NCBI GenBank assembly: GCA_034769895.1
Contig: CM068369.1
Location: 148,900,574 to 148,964,573, forward strand
DNA: 64,000 bases
Source of the DNA: Magicicada septendecula
Taxonomy: Eukaryota; Arthropoda; Insecta; Hemiptera; Cicadidae
Reading direction: 5' to 3'
Position 1 is the first letter of the stretch. Each line of letters opens with the position of its first letter. A program made the position numbers and the translations under genes. The notes below the pieces were generated by a model. It saw nothing but the letters and a program-made list of their open reading frames with translations, made no database searches and had not been told where the DNA came from. This document shows positions 22,640 through 33,070 of the stretch, one piece after another.

Positions 22640-24147
22640 ATGGCCGAATTTAATCCTGATCTGTTATTAAAAGATGAGCTATGCTACGAGGCAATTTTAC
22701 GAGGTCTAAAACACGTAAATGTAACCGTGTCGGAGTTACGAAAATCATTACGCCAAACCGGATCAGATACACCCTCGCAGTTAGATAGATTGCGTGAACT
22801 CGATTATGACGGCGAACGAGAAACCTGTTATGCGAAATATAGGGAATTGATAGTATTATCTCAAAACCTTGAGGACAAGAAATCACCTACGGAATTTTTG
22901 CGCGTTACGCAACGTATAGAACATTTAACCCGCCGGTTAAATAATTTATTAAGCTGGCCCGACGTCACCGTAACCCCCCCCCCGATGTGCAGAAATTTGC
23001 GGAGGAGGCATTAAGCCAATTACCCATAATTATCAACGACTTACGACGAAAATCAGACTCATCGAGAATGGAGGAAATTGAGCACTACTTACAAAAATTA
23101 TATATCTCCCCAGTTCAATCTCCTACTTTAGAACACCCTCTCTCCACCTCGAACCCCGAATCACCCACCGTATCGAAGATACCACTGAGTCATGAACAAT
23201 TACCTAGTAGAGAATTAAATACCCACACTATGTCAGAACCCCCACCGCCAAATGTTCAGCATACTCGCACTAGTAAATATGCGATTACAAATCCTAATGC
23301 AAACATCAATCCTTCGAAAAGTATACCTAACGTATATTTTAATGTAGACCTCTACGGAAAGATTTCCCACCCAGTAGAGAAAATAATTAATGATATTCCT
23401 TACACCGATGGCTTAAGCATTACGACTCTATTGACTTTTATCAGATATCTACTGCAAGTAAAAGATCTACAACAATTGAGCGATTGGCAAATACTGCAGG
23501 TCATCTTACCCAAATGTAAACCACCTTTACGAGATCGCGTGCTCGAATCATTAAACTCGAATCTTCCGGTAGAAGAACTTCATACAAATATAATCAAATA
23601 TTTTATTACCACTGGAATATATGAGGAGATAAAAAGGAATACCGTACTTCGAGTACAAAGAGCTCAAGAAAGACTGGCCCACTATATCGCAGACATTAGA
23701 GAATATTCACGTCTACTGCAAGTCGACTGGACTGAAAAACAATTAGTCGATACTATATTGGTAGGCTTATCTCCTGAAGAACGCTCCCGTTTAGCTCTAA
23801 TAAGTAGACCTCTTACTTTCGCTGACCTTGAACAATGTAGTGTGCACTCTTCAAATGTGTGGTATGCAGATCAGCATCGACATGCACCTGTATCCACAAC
23901 ACCACATAGAAAGGAAACACAAGCCCTATCCTCAGATACAAGAAGTCTACGAGAACGACGCCCATTTCGGCGACCAACCTATGTTAATGGCCACGGTAAG
24001 TCCAAAGAGCCACCACCTAGACACGAAACCAGTGAGACCCCGCGTAAAGAATATATATGCTATAACTGCGGAAAACCTGGACACCTCAGTAGAAACTGTA
24101 AACGGAAACAGTATCACCAGAAAACTCATTATCCAAAAAACATGTAA
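22640..24147 (+). pseudogene. gag: Element B gag, broken by a poly-C frameshift
   Basis: The ATG at 22640 opens the same N-terminal domain as in A (MAEFNPDLLLKDELCYEAIL). A run of ten C at 22974-22983 sits where A has a mixed 12-base stretch; it shifts the frame and translation stops at 23014. The remaining frame is open through the proline-rich linker, the capsid-like region and the CCHC knuckle CYNCGKPGHLSRNC to the stop at 24147. The linker is about 40 residues longer than in A and probably reflects the ancestral state. A sequencing error in the homopolymer is possible. Confidence 0.9.
24135..24141 (+). promoter_or_regulatory. -1 ribosomal frameshift heptamer A_AAA_AAC, element B
   Basis: Gag codons read CCA AAA AAC ATG TAA, giving the canonical A_AAA_AAC pattern before the gag stop at 24145-24147. 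The frame that follows is -1 relative to gag, as in A. Confidence 0.82.
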
Positions 24148-27100
24148 GGCAGGGAGATCCGAAACCCTGTGTCTTCCGCAGCATCGTGAAAACAGGTAAA
24201 CCCCTGAGAAACCACAAGTTTAAACAAAATACTAATAATAATAACAAAAGAAAATTAGACCCCTATGTTAGGAAATTTATCGATAAATTTAACGCTATTA
24301 GTAAGTGTGATTACAATAGGTGTGAATTACCGTATATACAAGTTGACATTGGTGTTACATCCACCCTCGGATTGATTCCGGATCCACGCGAAGTTTAATT
24401 AGTCAAGAGCTAGCCGATCAATTATTTAAACACAATTTAGTTAAACGCAGTCAATCAGTAAATATTAGATGCGCTACAGCTAATAAGCAAAACTTAATGA
24501 TAAAACTTATCATCACGTTTAAAGTAAAAATTAAAAATCTAACGTGGTATTTTCCAATGTTGGTATGCGACGAATTAGGACCCGAATTAATATTGGGAGC
24601 TGATTTTATCAGTAAAACAGGAATAATTTTAGACATTCACGAGAAGATATTTTACTTTGGATTCGATCGTTCACGGAAATATAACTTGCATGATAATGCA
24701 AATAACAGAGAAAGTACTAGCACTACTTCTACACATATAAAGCATCACGAATCTGAATTAAGTCATCTGAAAAGTAAAGATAGACGGAACATACAGACTT
24801 TAATAAAACAATTCTCCAACGTCCTCACCCCAAAATTAGGACTGACGGATCTAATAGAGTACAAAATAAATTTGAGCGACAACAAAGTAATTCGTTTAGC
24901 CCCATACAAATTATCACCACCGAAAATGGAAGTGATGAGGAACCAAATTAATAAATTGTTAGAACAAGGAGTCATCGAACCCTCTACGTCATCTTATTCA
25001 TCACCTGCGTTTTTAGTACCCAAAAGTAACGACAAACATAGATTAGTGGTGGACTACAGACAACTAAATAAACGGATAGAATTTGAATCTATACCCCTTC
25101 CCGACATCCACAGTGCATTTCATTATTTTACTAAAGCAAAAATCTTTACCATTATGGATTTAAATCAGGCATTTCATCAGATACCTCTTTCGGAAGAATC
25201 AAAACGTCTTACCGCCTTTGCCGTCCCTTTCAACCTGTACCAATTTACAAGGGTACCTTTTGGTATATCCCAAGGTAGTTCTGTATGTAGCAGATTATTA
25301 GAAAAATTATTTCATGACATAAAGTTTAAATATGTGTACCACTACCTAGATGACATTGTTATCTACAGTGAGTCAATTGAGCAACATCTTAATCATCTAC
25401 GTGAAGTACTAACCCGATTGGAGAAAGCTGGATTAACCGTAAATCTCAGTAAAGTAAATTTTGCTGTGACACAATTCTCATTTTTAGGTCACATCGTAAA
25501 AGCCAATGGAAAGGTAAGCATAGACCCAGAGCGAACCCGTGCCATAAGAGAATTTTTACCGCCGCGGGATGCGAAAGGAATAGCCCGATTTTTAGGAATG
25601 ATAAATTATTTCCATAAGTACATCCCACATCTAGCCGAAATTGCAGCACCGCTAAATACCTTAAGAAAGAAGGGAATTAAATTTGAATGGAATGAGCAAC
25701 ACCAAACCGCATTCGAGAAATTAAAAGAAAGCATAATATCACCCCCCGTACTACAATTAGCCGACTTTACAAAACCATTTGTAGTGCAGACAGACAGTTC
25801 TAGTGTCGCCCTAGGTGCAGTAATATATCAGGAAGTAGATAACTCAAGGTTACCTATTAGTTACGCTTCTCGCACCCTAACTGAGCAAGAAAAGAAATAC
25901 TCCGCATACGAATTAGAATGTTTAGCTATAGTTTTCGCTTTTGAGAAGTTCAAACCATTTTTAGAACATAAGGAGTTTTTATTAGAAACAGATAATCAAG
26001 CGTTATCTTGGCTACTAAATCACCCAAAACAATTAGGCCGTATCGGAAGATGGGTATTAAGATTAAATTGTTTTAAATTCAAAGTACAACATATTAGAGG
26101 CACCCAAAACATAGTTGCCGATACACTGTCACGTATGTTCCAGCCTAGTAGTAATAATTACGAAAACAAGAGTAGAGAAACGCCGATTATTAATACTTTA
26201 ATTACCGAATTTCCTCTTGCATTTACGGATTTAGCCCAGTATCAAATACAAGACCCACGTTTGAGTCCAATTATTGAACAACTTGAAAAAGGAAATAAAT
26301 CAGAGAAATACATATTAAGTAGGAGAGTATTATGTTGTAAAATAGCGAACGGAAAATATCTACGAATAATTGCCCCTGATATTATTAAACCTATGCTGAT
26401 GGAATATTATCACTCTTCCACCATTGGAGCACATATGGGAATAAATAAAACTATACACCGAATTCGTAAAGAATATCACTAGGAAAATATGAACAGTGAG
26501 ATCGCCAATTTTGTAAAAAAGTGTAAGTTGTGTGCACTCAGCAGACCCGCTAGAAACAGCCAAATAAGTCAGTTAATCTCAGAGATTCCTGCTACCCCGT
26601 TCTCCAAAATTTATTTAGACTTTTCAGGACCCTATCCGCGTTCCAAATCAGGAAATACAATGTTACTAACTTGTGTAGACTCTTTTAGCAAATTTGTCTG
26701 GATGTACCCCATGCGGCGAGCCTTAGCTACAACCACAGTAAATATTTTACAGCATAGATTATTTAAAGAATTCGGTATTCCTGTCCATCTAGTGTCGGAT
26801 AACGGACCACAGTTTAAGTCCAAGGAATTCAGGAACATGTGTTTCAAACTAGGTATAAACCATATTACCACTACAGAGTATCGTCCGCAAGGTAATATAG
26901 CTGAGAGGTATTTGCGAAACCTAAAATCTGCTTTAATTGCCTACCATGCTAACGACCATACTTCTTGGGACCAGAACTTATCCTGGATACAATTCGCTTT
27001 TAATTCAGCATATCATGAAGGACATAAGTCTACCCCATTCGAATTATTGTTCAAGTATAAACCCAACCACCCATTATCCACTAAGTGGAAAATACATGAA

Positions 27101-27460
27101 TTGTTACCACTTGAAATTAGGGATAAAAATATTAGGAAAATATGGAATGAAGCGCGCGCTAATTTACGAACAAACTTAGCGAAATCAAGGAAATATCACG
27201 AGCGAAATAAAAATAATGAAGTAAAGTACCAAATCGGTAACTTAGTTATGTGTAAAACACATCCTACGAGTAGTGCAATCGATAAGACCACTTCCAAGCT
27301 ATCATACCGATGGTGCGGTCCTTATCAAATTCACAAATATTTAACTCCAGTAACCGTAGCACTGTATGAACCATCTACTCAAAAATATGTACGAAGAACA
27401 CATATTTCTCAGATAAAACATTATCACGAAGAAGGTAATGGTAGAGTGCAAGTTAAATAA
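24139..27460 (+). pseudogene. pol: Element B pol, protease deletion plus one internal stop
   Basis: The protease segment (frame from 24139) runs to 24398, where a 4-bp deletion near 24370-24376 removes the aspartate codon of the DSG active site and shifts the frame. From 24497 the frame is open through RT (YLDD at 25343-25354) and RNase H, in which the third aspartate is intact (TDNQAL, 25991). A TGG-to-TAG change at 26480-26482 then interrupts the start of the integrase zinc region. Integrase continues open 26489-27460 with its acidic triad. Otherwise very close to A. Confidence 0.93.
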
Positions 27461-27965
27461 ATGTAAAGAAAAAAGAAAGGTATATGTTTTGTACTCAACT
27501 GCAAAGGAGTACCAGAGTAATATTTAGCTAGCTAATGGTATAGATAGGTACGAGGCCTGATCACCCTTGAATCCTATTCTTCGAAAGTAGAGCAAAGTAA
27601 GAAGTCAGCTGACAGCAAATATGAGAAATAATTAAGTAACAAATTACTTAATGAGTAATTCTATCACTAGAATAACTCCCAACTAAAGAAAACCCCGGTA
27701 GTAGTCATAAGTAGTAGTGTTAAGAAAATTTAGAATGTTAACTATATGTTTTATAATGTGTGAATTTTATGTACTATTAGAATTAGTCTGTAAAGTATGA
27801 TATGTAGATAGTAAGAATGAACAATTCGAGACTGACGTGTGTAACTCATAATTACATACAGAGAGAAAAGGATGAGAGAAATTACACACGGAAATCCCTA
27901 AACATACTCTCGGTATACTCAAAAAAAAAAATTATACCGGCGTCTCTGGCTTAAGCGGCGGAGTA
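27461..27965 (+). other. Element B 3' untranslated region and PPT
   Basis: Non-coding; ends with the purine-rich AAGCGGCGGAG followed by TA and then the LTR, as in A. Confidence 0.7.
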
Positions 27966-29503
27966 TGTGACGATTTCATTAATAAAAATATGTTAATTAA
28001 TTAAGTTGATAATATATAGGCGGAGAAATTTTAAATTCTTAATAAAATCTCACATTGTAAACTAAATCTTATGGCAATCATTTAATAATAATAATATTTA
28101 ATATAAGTCTAATAATAAAATTAAAAGGGAATGGAATTGTACAGAAAGGGTAAAGCTTATTAATTTATTCCTGCATAAACAAGAACTGACCAGAATTAAC
28201 TTGTTTTCTGACCCCCAAAATAAACTAAGTATTATTGTAAATTTGTTATTATTTAAATAATTAATTAAGACCATTGTTACGTACTTTGATAACTTCTGCA
28301 ACTAAGAATATCATGATTTAATTATTTAATCAACCGTAGTCCTTTAATTAAAATTAGAAAAACGGAACTACTTTTATGTTGCCTAGTAATTGTCTTGAGA
28401 TTACTACGCTCCCCTTAACTATTTTCTGCCACTTGTAATGGAGCGCTCACGCCGTAAGCAGCGTAAAGCGTTGTTAAGCTACGTGTATATATAAAAATGT
28501 GAAAGGGTTGATACAATGACTATTTAAATAAGTAATTTGTGTGGTGATGACATCTCTCTATATTATAAACTAACGGACTATGTAAATAATACAGTATTAC
28601 AACCTAGAAGGTGATAGTCAACTAATCTATCATCATGTGAAGTGTATAACAGTGAAACAAACTTTCTATCTATGTATTCTAACTACAAGAATTACTAAGA
28701 ATAACTACAGTCGCCGGAGATGAATGTACCACACCAGGAATGATTTCACATACTACTAGAACTTCACCATCACAGTATGATAAGGTAACGACTGAACTTC
28801 AAGAAACATCAGGAGGACCGAAGGACGAATTCTGCAGCATCTTCAGGAAACACACAGGTGACATGGAGGCTTGTCTTCCATGGTTAAGAGTTACAAAATT
28901 ATAAACCCAAAAAGACAATTTAAATTATCATATTAAAGACTTGAAAACTTATGTTTAAATGTAATAACATTAAAGACTTTAGAAACCTGACATTTTAAGG
29001 TAACATGTAGTATAAAATCTAATAACGCTAGTTATAGCAAAAAGGTAAAGTTTAAACTAAAAGTTTTGTTGTTTTAGAAGATTAGTAAAAACAAAAAAAA
29101 ACATTCTTCAAATGGTTAGAGTTTCAATATGGTACATGGCAAGGTGACCATAATTCATTTAATATATTTAATCCCGGATCCGTGGAATTAATCTATAAGA
29201 TGTACATCATATTTTGAGGCCCCTTTGTAAAGTAGTAATTTATATATTTAATCATATAGTAAACTATATTGTTTGAGAACTTTCAATAGAGAACATAATC
29301 ACCAAATGTAATAAAGAGATGTCATCTAACTACCGAGTAAAAAGAGTGCATAAATCAACAGTCTCCCCTTCCTAATATCCTGCTATATAAATTGTTTATT
29401 TGTTGTGATTATTTTCAGTGCTTCACAACGAAGGCAGCAGGTATAATTGGCACTTCCAATTATTACTGGTTCCCTAGGTTATAACTCAAGAGATGAGGTT
29501 ATA
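27966..29503 (+). repeat. Element B 3' LTR (1538 bp)
   Basis: Duplicate of 20400-21937, about 99.6% identical by eye. Followed by the CCTT duplication and the resumed D internal region. Confidence 0.93.
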
Positions 29504-30986
29504 CCTTCTAAAGTACTTTCGCTTTCGACATCCTAAATGAATCCGTTTTTTTTTTTTTTTTTCACTCTAATTAACATGGTATTATATTTACAAATTTATA
29601 TTTAGTCAAAATCTTAAACTAAATTTGTAATTCTCCTTAACTATTCTTCATATAATATTTCAATATCTACAAAATTCAATTACACAAATTATTCGATACT
29701 GGTATTAATATTTCTTGTCTTTAGGATTAATTTTCTTTGTATCCTTTAATACATTTAATTTTTATGTAACAACTTACTAAAATGTGCATCAATATCTCCA
29801 AGTTAATTGGCTTTAAAAAAAAACTTACCACATATATATAGAATTCTTAGTGACCATCATACTTTCTATCATCACTAAATTATAAATAGCACATTGGTAT
29901 TAATAATAATAATACGTATTTCTATATCCTAATTCACTATAGTTTTCTAACCTATTTTATTATTATTGTCTCTGGTTAGTCCATATTTTCTGATATCTCG
30001 CTAGCATTTTCACAAAAAAAAAACATTTTTTCTATTCTATTTACTAACATCTTGGAACACAATTATATTATACAATCTTATACTAAGCTTGTAAGTTGTC
30101 CTTACGTAAACATGATCTTAAATACATACAACTTGAATATTTCTCTCACAATTCTATTAATTGTCTTCACATATATACCATTTAAACATTTACCCTTCTA
30201 TCTTCTTCACTCTTATTGACATCTATTATCATTAATTGTTTTATTCATAATCATTAACATGACATTTATTGACTATGACAACTAATCATTAAAATAATTC
30301 ATTTTATACACTTGCTTTCTTATTCCTATTTTCTGAAAATAGAATAATTTTTAGGGCCCCCTAAGCTTCTGAATGATATTTCTATTTTATACAAGGCAAT
30401 TTCAAACGATCTAACTACCAGGCATCTGGACATTATTACATAACCCCGTACCCCTTTACTTGCAGTTCCCAGAGATTGGATATCGGTGCTTTGGGTATAT
30501 TCTTAATAATCCCATTCCAAGCATTCCTTAATCACAGCTACTTCAGCCTTCTGGTGCATTGTGGTCGAGGAAATTCCATTTTTTTTTTCTCGGGTTCATC
30601 ATGTTGTCATGCCCTGGTGGTGCTTTTGTTTCAATCAATATCAATTATTTCCTGGGTATGCATAACTCTCATTTGTTTATCCATTAGTGACCTTCATTCC
30701 TTAATGATCAATTTCCTTCTGCTCCTTCGTATAACTCATCTTGCTATTTCATTCGCTATTAATATTCTTCATTAATATTCCGTACTTTCACGGTAATGTT
30801 TTTTTTTATTTACCATTTATTTAATTTTATTCATATTATATTCATATCTATTTATTTTCTTCGGTTAATGTAATTTTACACAACCAATCTTATTTAAGGT
30901 ATTTTATCCAATATTATCTAACTTAATTATTAAATTTTCGGATATTCTTAAGATTGTTTTCTTTAATCCCTTACATTTTATTACTT

Positions 30987-31283
30987 TTAATTTTCTATTT
31001 GTGGAGGCATAGTTGTACGTTTTGTTAAGTGAGTTCCGTTACAACACATTTTGTTGGTAATTAGTAAGGGTATTGAATTCGTGAGTTTCGTTTCACACTT
31101 ACCCTGCAGTCGGCCGTTGACACCTAAAGAATTTATGACCTGTCTCTCTCTCTCTCTCTTTTTATGAGGGTGTGTTGAAAGTAGTTCTTTTCGACAACTT
31201 CCCTCAGGCACATTACCATTACTTATGTACGTTCGGGGTTTTTTTTTCTCGTTTCTTCGTAAGTTTCTTAATAGCGCGTTCAC
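30987..31283 (-). other. Possible C-terminal extension frame of the D protein, unit 2
   Basis: An open stretch of about 98 codons directly after the stop of the fusion gene. In units 4 and 5 the A-run is one base longer and this stretch is read in frame with the RRM as a 355-codon frame. It contains the TC/GA microsatellite (RERERQ) and the donor-like GTAAGT. It may be untranslated. Confidence 0.35.
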
Positions 31284-32467
31284 TAACTGTTTGTGACTCG
31301 TTTTTTTTCTCTAGCTTTCCTTCCCGCGTACTTGTGTAATAATGTTTTGAAGTTTTCGAGACTTCTAAGACATCTCATCTCCATCGCTTGAAATCTTCCT
31401 TTCGTTCTCGTACAAATCTTTACAATATTCTTGAATGGTCCAGCAACTTTCCTCTTTTTTCTCTTTCGTGCTAACGCAGTTCGCCCTTGATACTCATCAG
31501 AACGGTTTTTCATCTTCTTAATCTCAGGTTTGGTTTCAAAATTTTTACGTACTTCCCCAGTCCTACTTCTAATTTTTCTATCAGTACTGGTAATATTAAT
31601 TGTAGTACTCAATTTTTTCTTTTTAGTTCTCTGCTTTTCTTCAGCCTTCGTGTTAGCTGACTCAATTCTCAGGTGGTAACCCTCATACACATTACCATTT
31701 GCTTCCAACGCACGATATGCACCATTTTCATCAGTAAAACGTACATATGCATGGATATTTGTTCTGCCTTTATGAAACTCTTTCTTAATAACAGTACGTC
31801 TTTTGGGAAATCGTGGATCAGATACTGCAGCATATCGCAATCTCGTATTTACAACCGTACCAAACTTCCTGAAATATTTGATTATTTTCTTTTTTGTAGT
31901 TGTGTTTGGTAAGTTGCTAACAAACACAGTACAAGTGTCTTTATCATCTTCATATCTACCATTAATAATTGTAGAGCTTTCTTTTGATCTTGAAGCATGA
32001 TGTGCAGACAATGCTTTAGTTGTTGAAGATTGATACTCGGTGTCAATTTGATCCATAGTATTTCCATCTAATTTGTTTTCTTCCATTTTTTCTGATTGTT
32101 TTTGTAAATCAGTACCCACCTGGTGGTTTTGTCCTCGTAAATCTCTTCCCATTAACTCTATCTGTCTTAGTGTCTCTTCATGTAGTTTTCTTTGTTTTTC
32201 ATCTCTCTTCCTTTCCGCTTCTTCCTTTTGCTTTTTCAATTCTTCAAATTGTTGTTTTATAAATGTCATTAACATTTGAAAATTTGCTTCAGATAACTGC
32301 GGCTGTGATTGCGGTCCCCCGCCCCTAGTTTCTGCACCGGTTGTTGAGCTTTCTTCATTCATTACGTTTCCGTCCTCAGGCTGCTCGTAGCCCATCTGGT
32401 TATTGATATCAAACTCATCTGAATTCTCTCCCCTAGATGCCATTTTAGCTTGACTTCGGGTTATCAT
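31283..32467 (-). CDS. D Gag-RRM fusion protein, 394 aa (best copy, unit 2)
   Basis: Residues 1-60 (MITRSQAK...) resemble the start of many insect LTR-element Gag proteins and of element C. Residues 66-105 are a charged coiled coil. Residues about 178-272 form an RRM with RNP2 VFVSNLP and RNP1-like NIHAYVRF, and a KRRTVIKKEF insertion of the kind seen in RRM1 of RBM34/Nop12 nucleolar proteins. The tail is strongly basic with KRKKRKV at 334-340, like a nuclear localisation signal. No zinc knuckle, protease or polymerase is present. The likely role is binding element or host RNA, and nuclear or nucleolar targeting is possible; this is inference. The ATG lies about 120 bp downstream of the PBS on the minus strand. 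The stop follows an A8 run whose length differs between units and changes the C-terminus. Confidence 0.8.
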   Translation of the reverse strand: MITRSQAKMASRGENSDEFDINNQMGYEQPEDGNVMNEESSTTGAETRGGGPQSQPQLSEANFQMLMTFIKQQFEELKKQKEEAERKRDEKQRKLHEETLRQIELMGRDLRGQNHQVGTDLQKQSEKMEENKLDGNTMDQIDTEYQSSTTKALSAHHASRSKESSTIINGRYEDDKDTCTVFVSNLPNTTTKKKIIKYFRKFGTVVNTRLRYAAVSDPRFPKRRTVIKKEFHKGRTNIHAYVRFTDENGAYRALEANGNVYEGYHLRIESANTKAEEKQRTKKKKLSTTINITSTDRKIRSRTGEVRKNFETKPEIKKMKNRSDEYQGRTALARKRKKRKVAGPFKNIVKICTRTKGRFQAMEMRCLRSLENFKTLLHKYAGRKAREKKRVTNS

Positions 32468-32586
32468 TCAGAGACTTAGAGACCGATATACGACAACAAT
32501 AATATAGCTTAAGCTACTTACATGTACTTATTTTAAACTTATTGCTAGCCACTGTCTGTCACTGCCCTAGCTTACTATTTTATCAA

Positions 32587-32604
32587 GCCCCACGTTGGGC
32601 GCCA
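32587..32604 (-). promoter_or_regulatory. D primer binding site, unit 2
   Basis: Exact reverse complement of TGGCGCCCAACGTGGGGC, the tRNA-Lys(1,2)-type PBS, directly next to LTR3. Confidence 0.9.
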
Positions 32605-32605
32605 A

Positions 32606-33070
32606 TTTAACAATATTTTGAGTTGAACCCGTTTACGCCCAGCGATGGACGCCAATTTAACAATAATTTTAACAATTACTGTTATATTATCTATTTAATG
32701 TCCCGCGTGTGGACGCCAATTTAACATTATTATATATGTTTGACGTTGTGTGCGTCAATTTTAACATTATTTACTTTTTGTTCTCTTTATCTCAGGGTTA
32801 AAAATAATAATAAATTCTCATTTCTACTGATAGCTCTTAAATTTATTCACATTAGTTTGCTATTACTTGTAAATATTAAAGTAGCACAAAATTCTATGTA
32901 CTCGTTAGTACTTGTAAATATATAAAATTAACACATTACCAAAATTTAATACTCATGGCTAAATCGTAAATATCAAACAATAATACATTAATAACTTGAA
33001 TACTCATTAAATTGTAAATATCAAACAATAATACATTAATAAAATTGAATACTCATTAAATTGTACATAT
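32606..33070 (-). repeat. D LTR3, U5 part, interrupted by element C
   Basis: Matches the other D LTRs up to the ATAT target at 33067-33070. The break falls inside the third copy of the roughly 47-bp AT-rich tandem repeat. Confidence 0.9.

Larger units (their letters stand above)
20400..29503 (+). mobile_element. Element B, Ty3/gypsy LTR retrotransposon (9.10 kb) nested at the unit 2 PPT of D
   Basis: Same family as A. It is bounded by CCTT duplications (20396-20399 and 29504-29507); the uninserted site is intact in the other D units (CCCCATCCCTTCTAAAG). The LTRs are equal in length (1538 bp each) and differ at about six positions by eye, so insertion is recent. Three separate lesions disable it: a poly-C frameshift in gag, a 4-bp deletion in the protease active site, and a TGG-to-TAG stop between RNase H and integrase. 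Confidence 0.95.
29504..32604 (-). mobile_element. D internal region, unit 2 (continues from 20389-20399 across element B)
   Basis: Contains the best copy of the gag-RRM gene. The 3' non-coding part is like unit 1, except that about 85 bp near 30323-30352 are replaced by a short inverted copy of adjacent sequence. A plus-strand hydrophobic open frame (30476-30775) is antisense to D and not supported. Confidence 0.88.
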
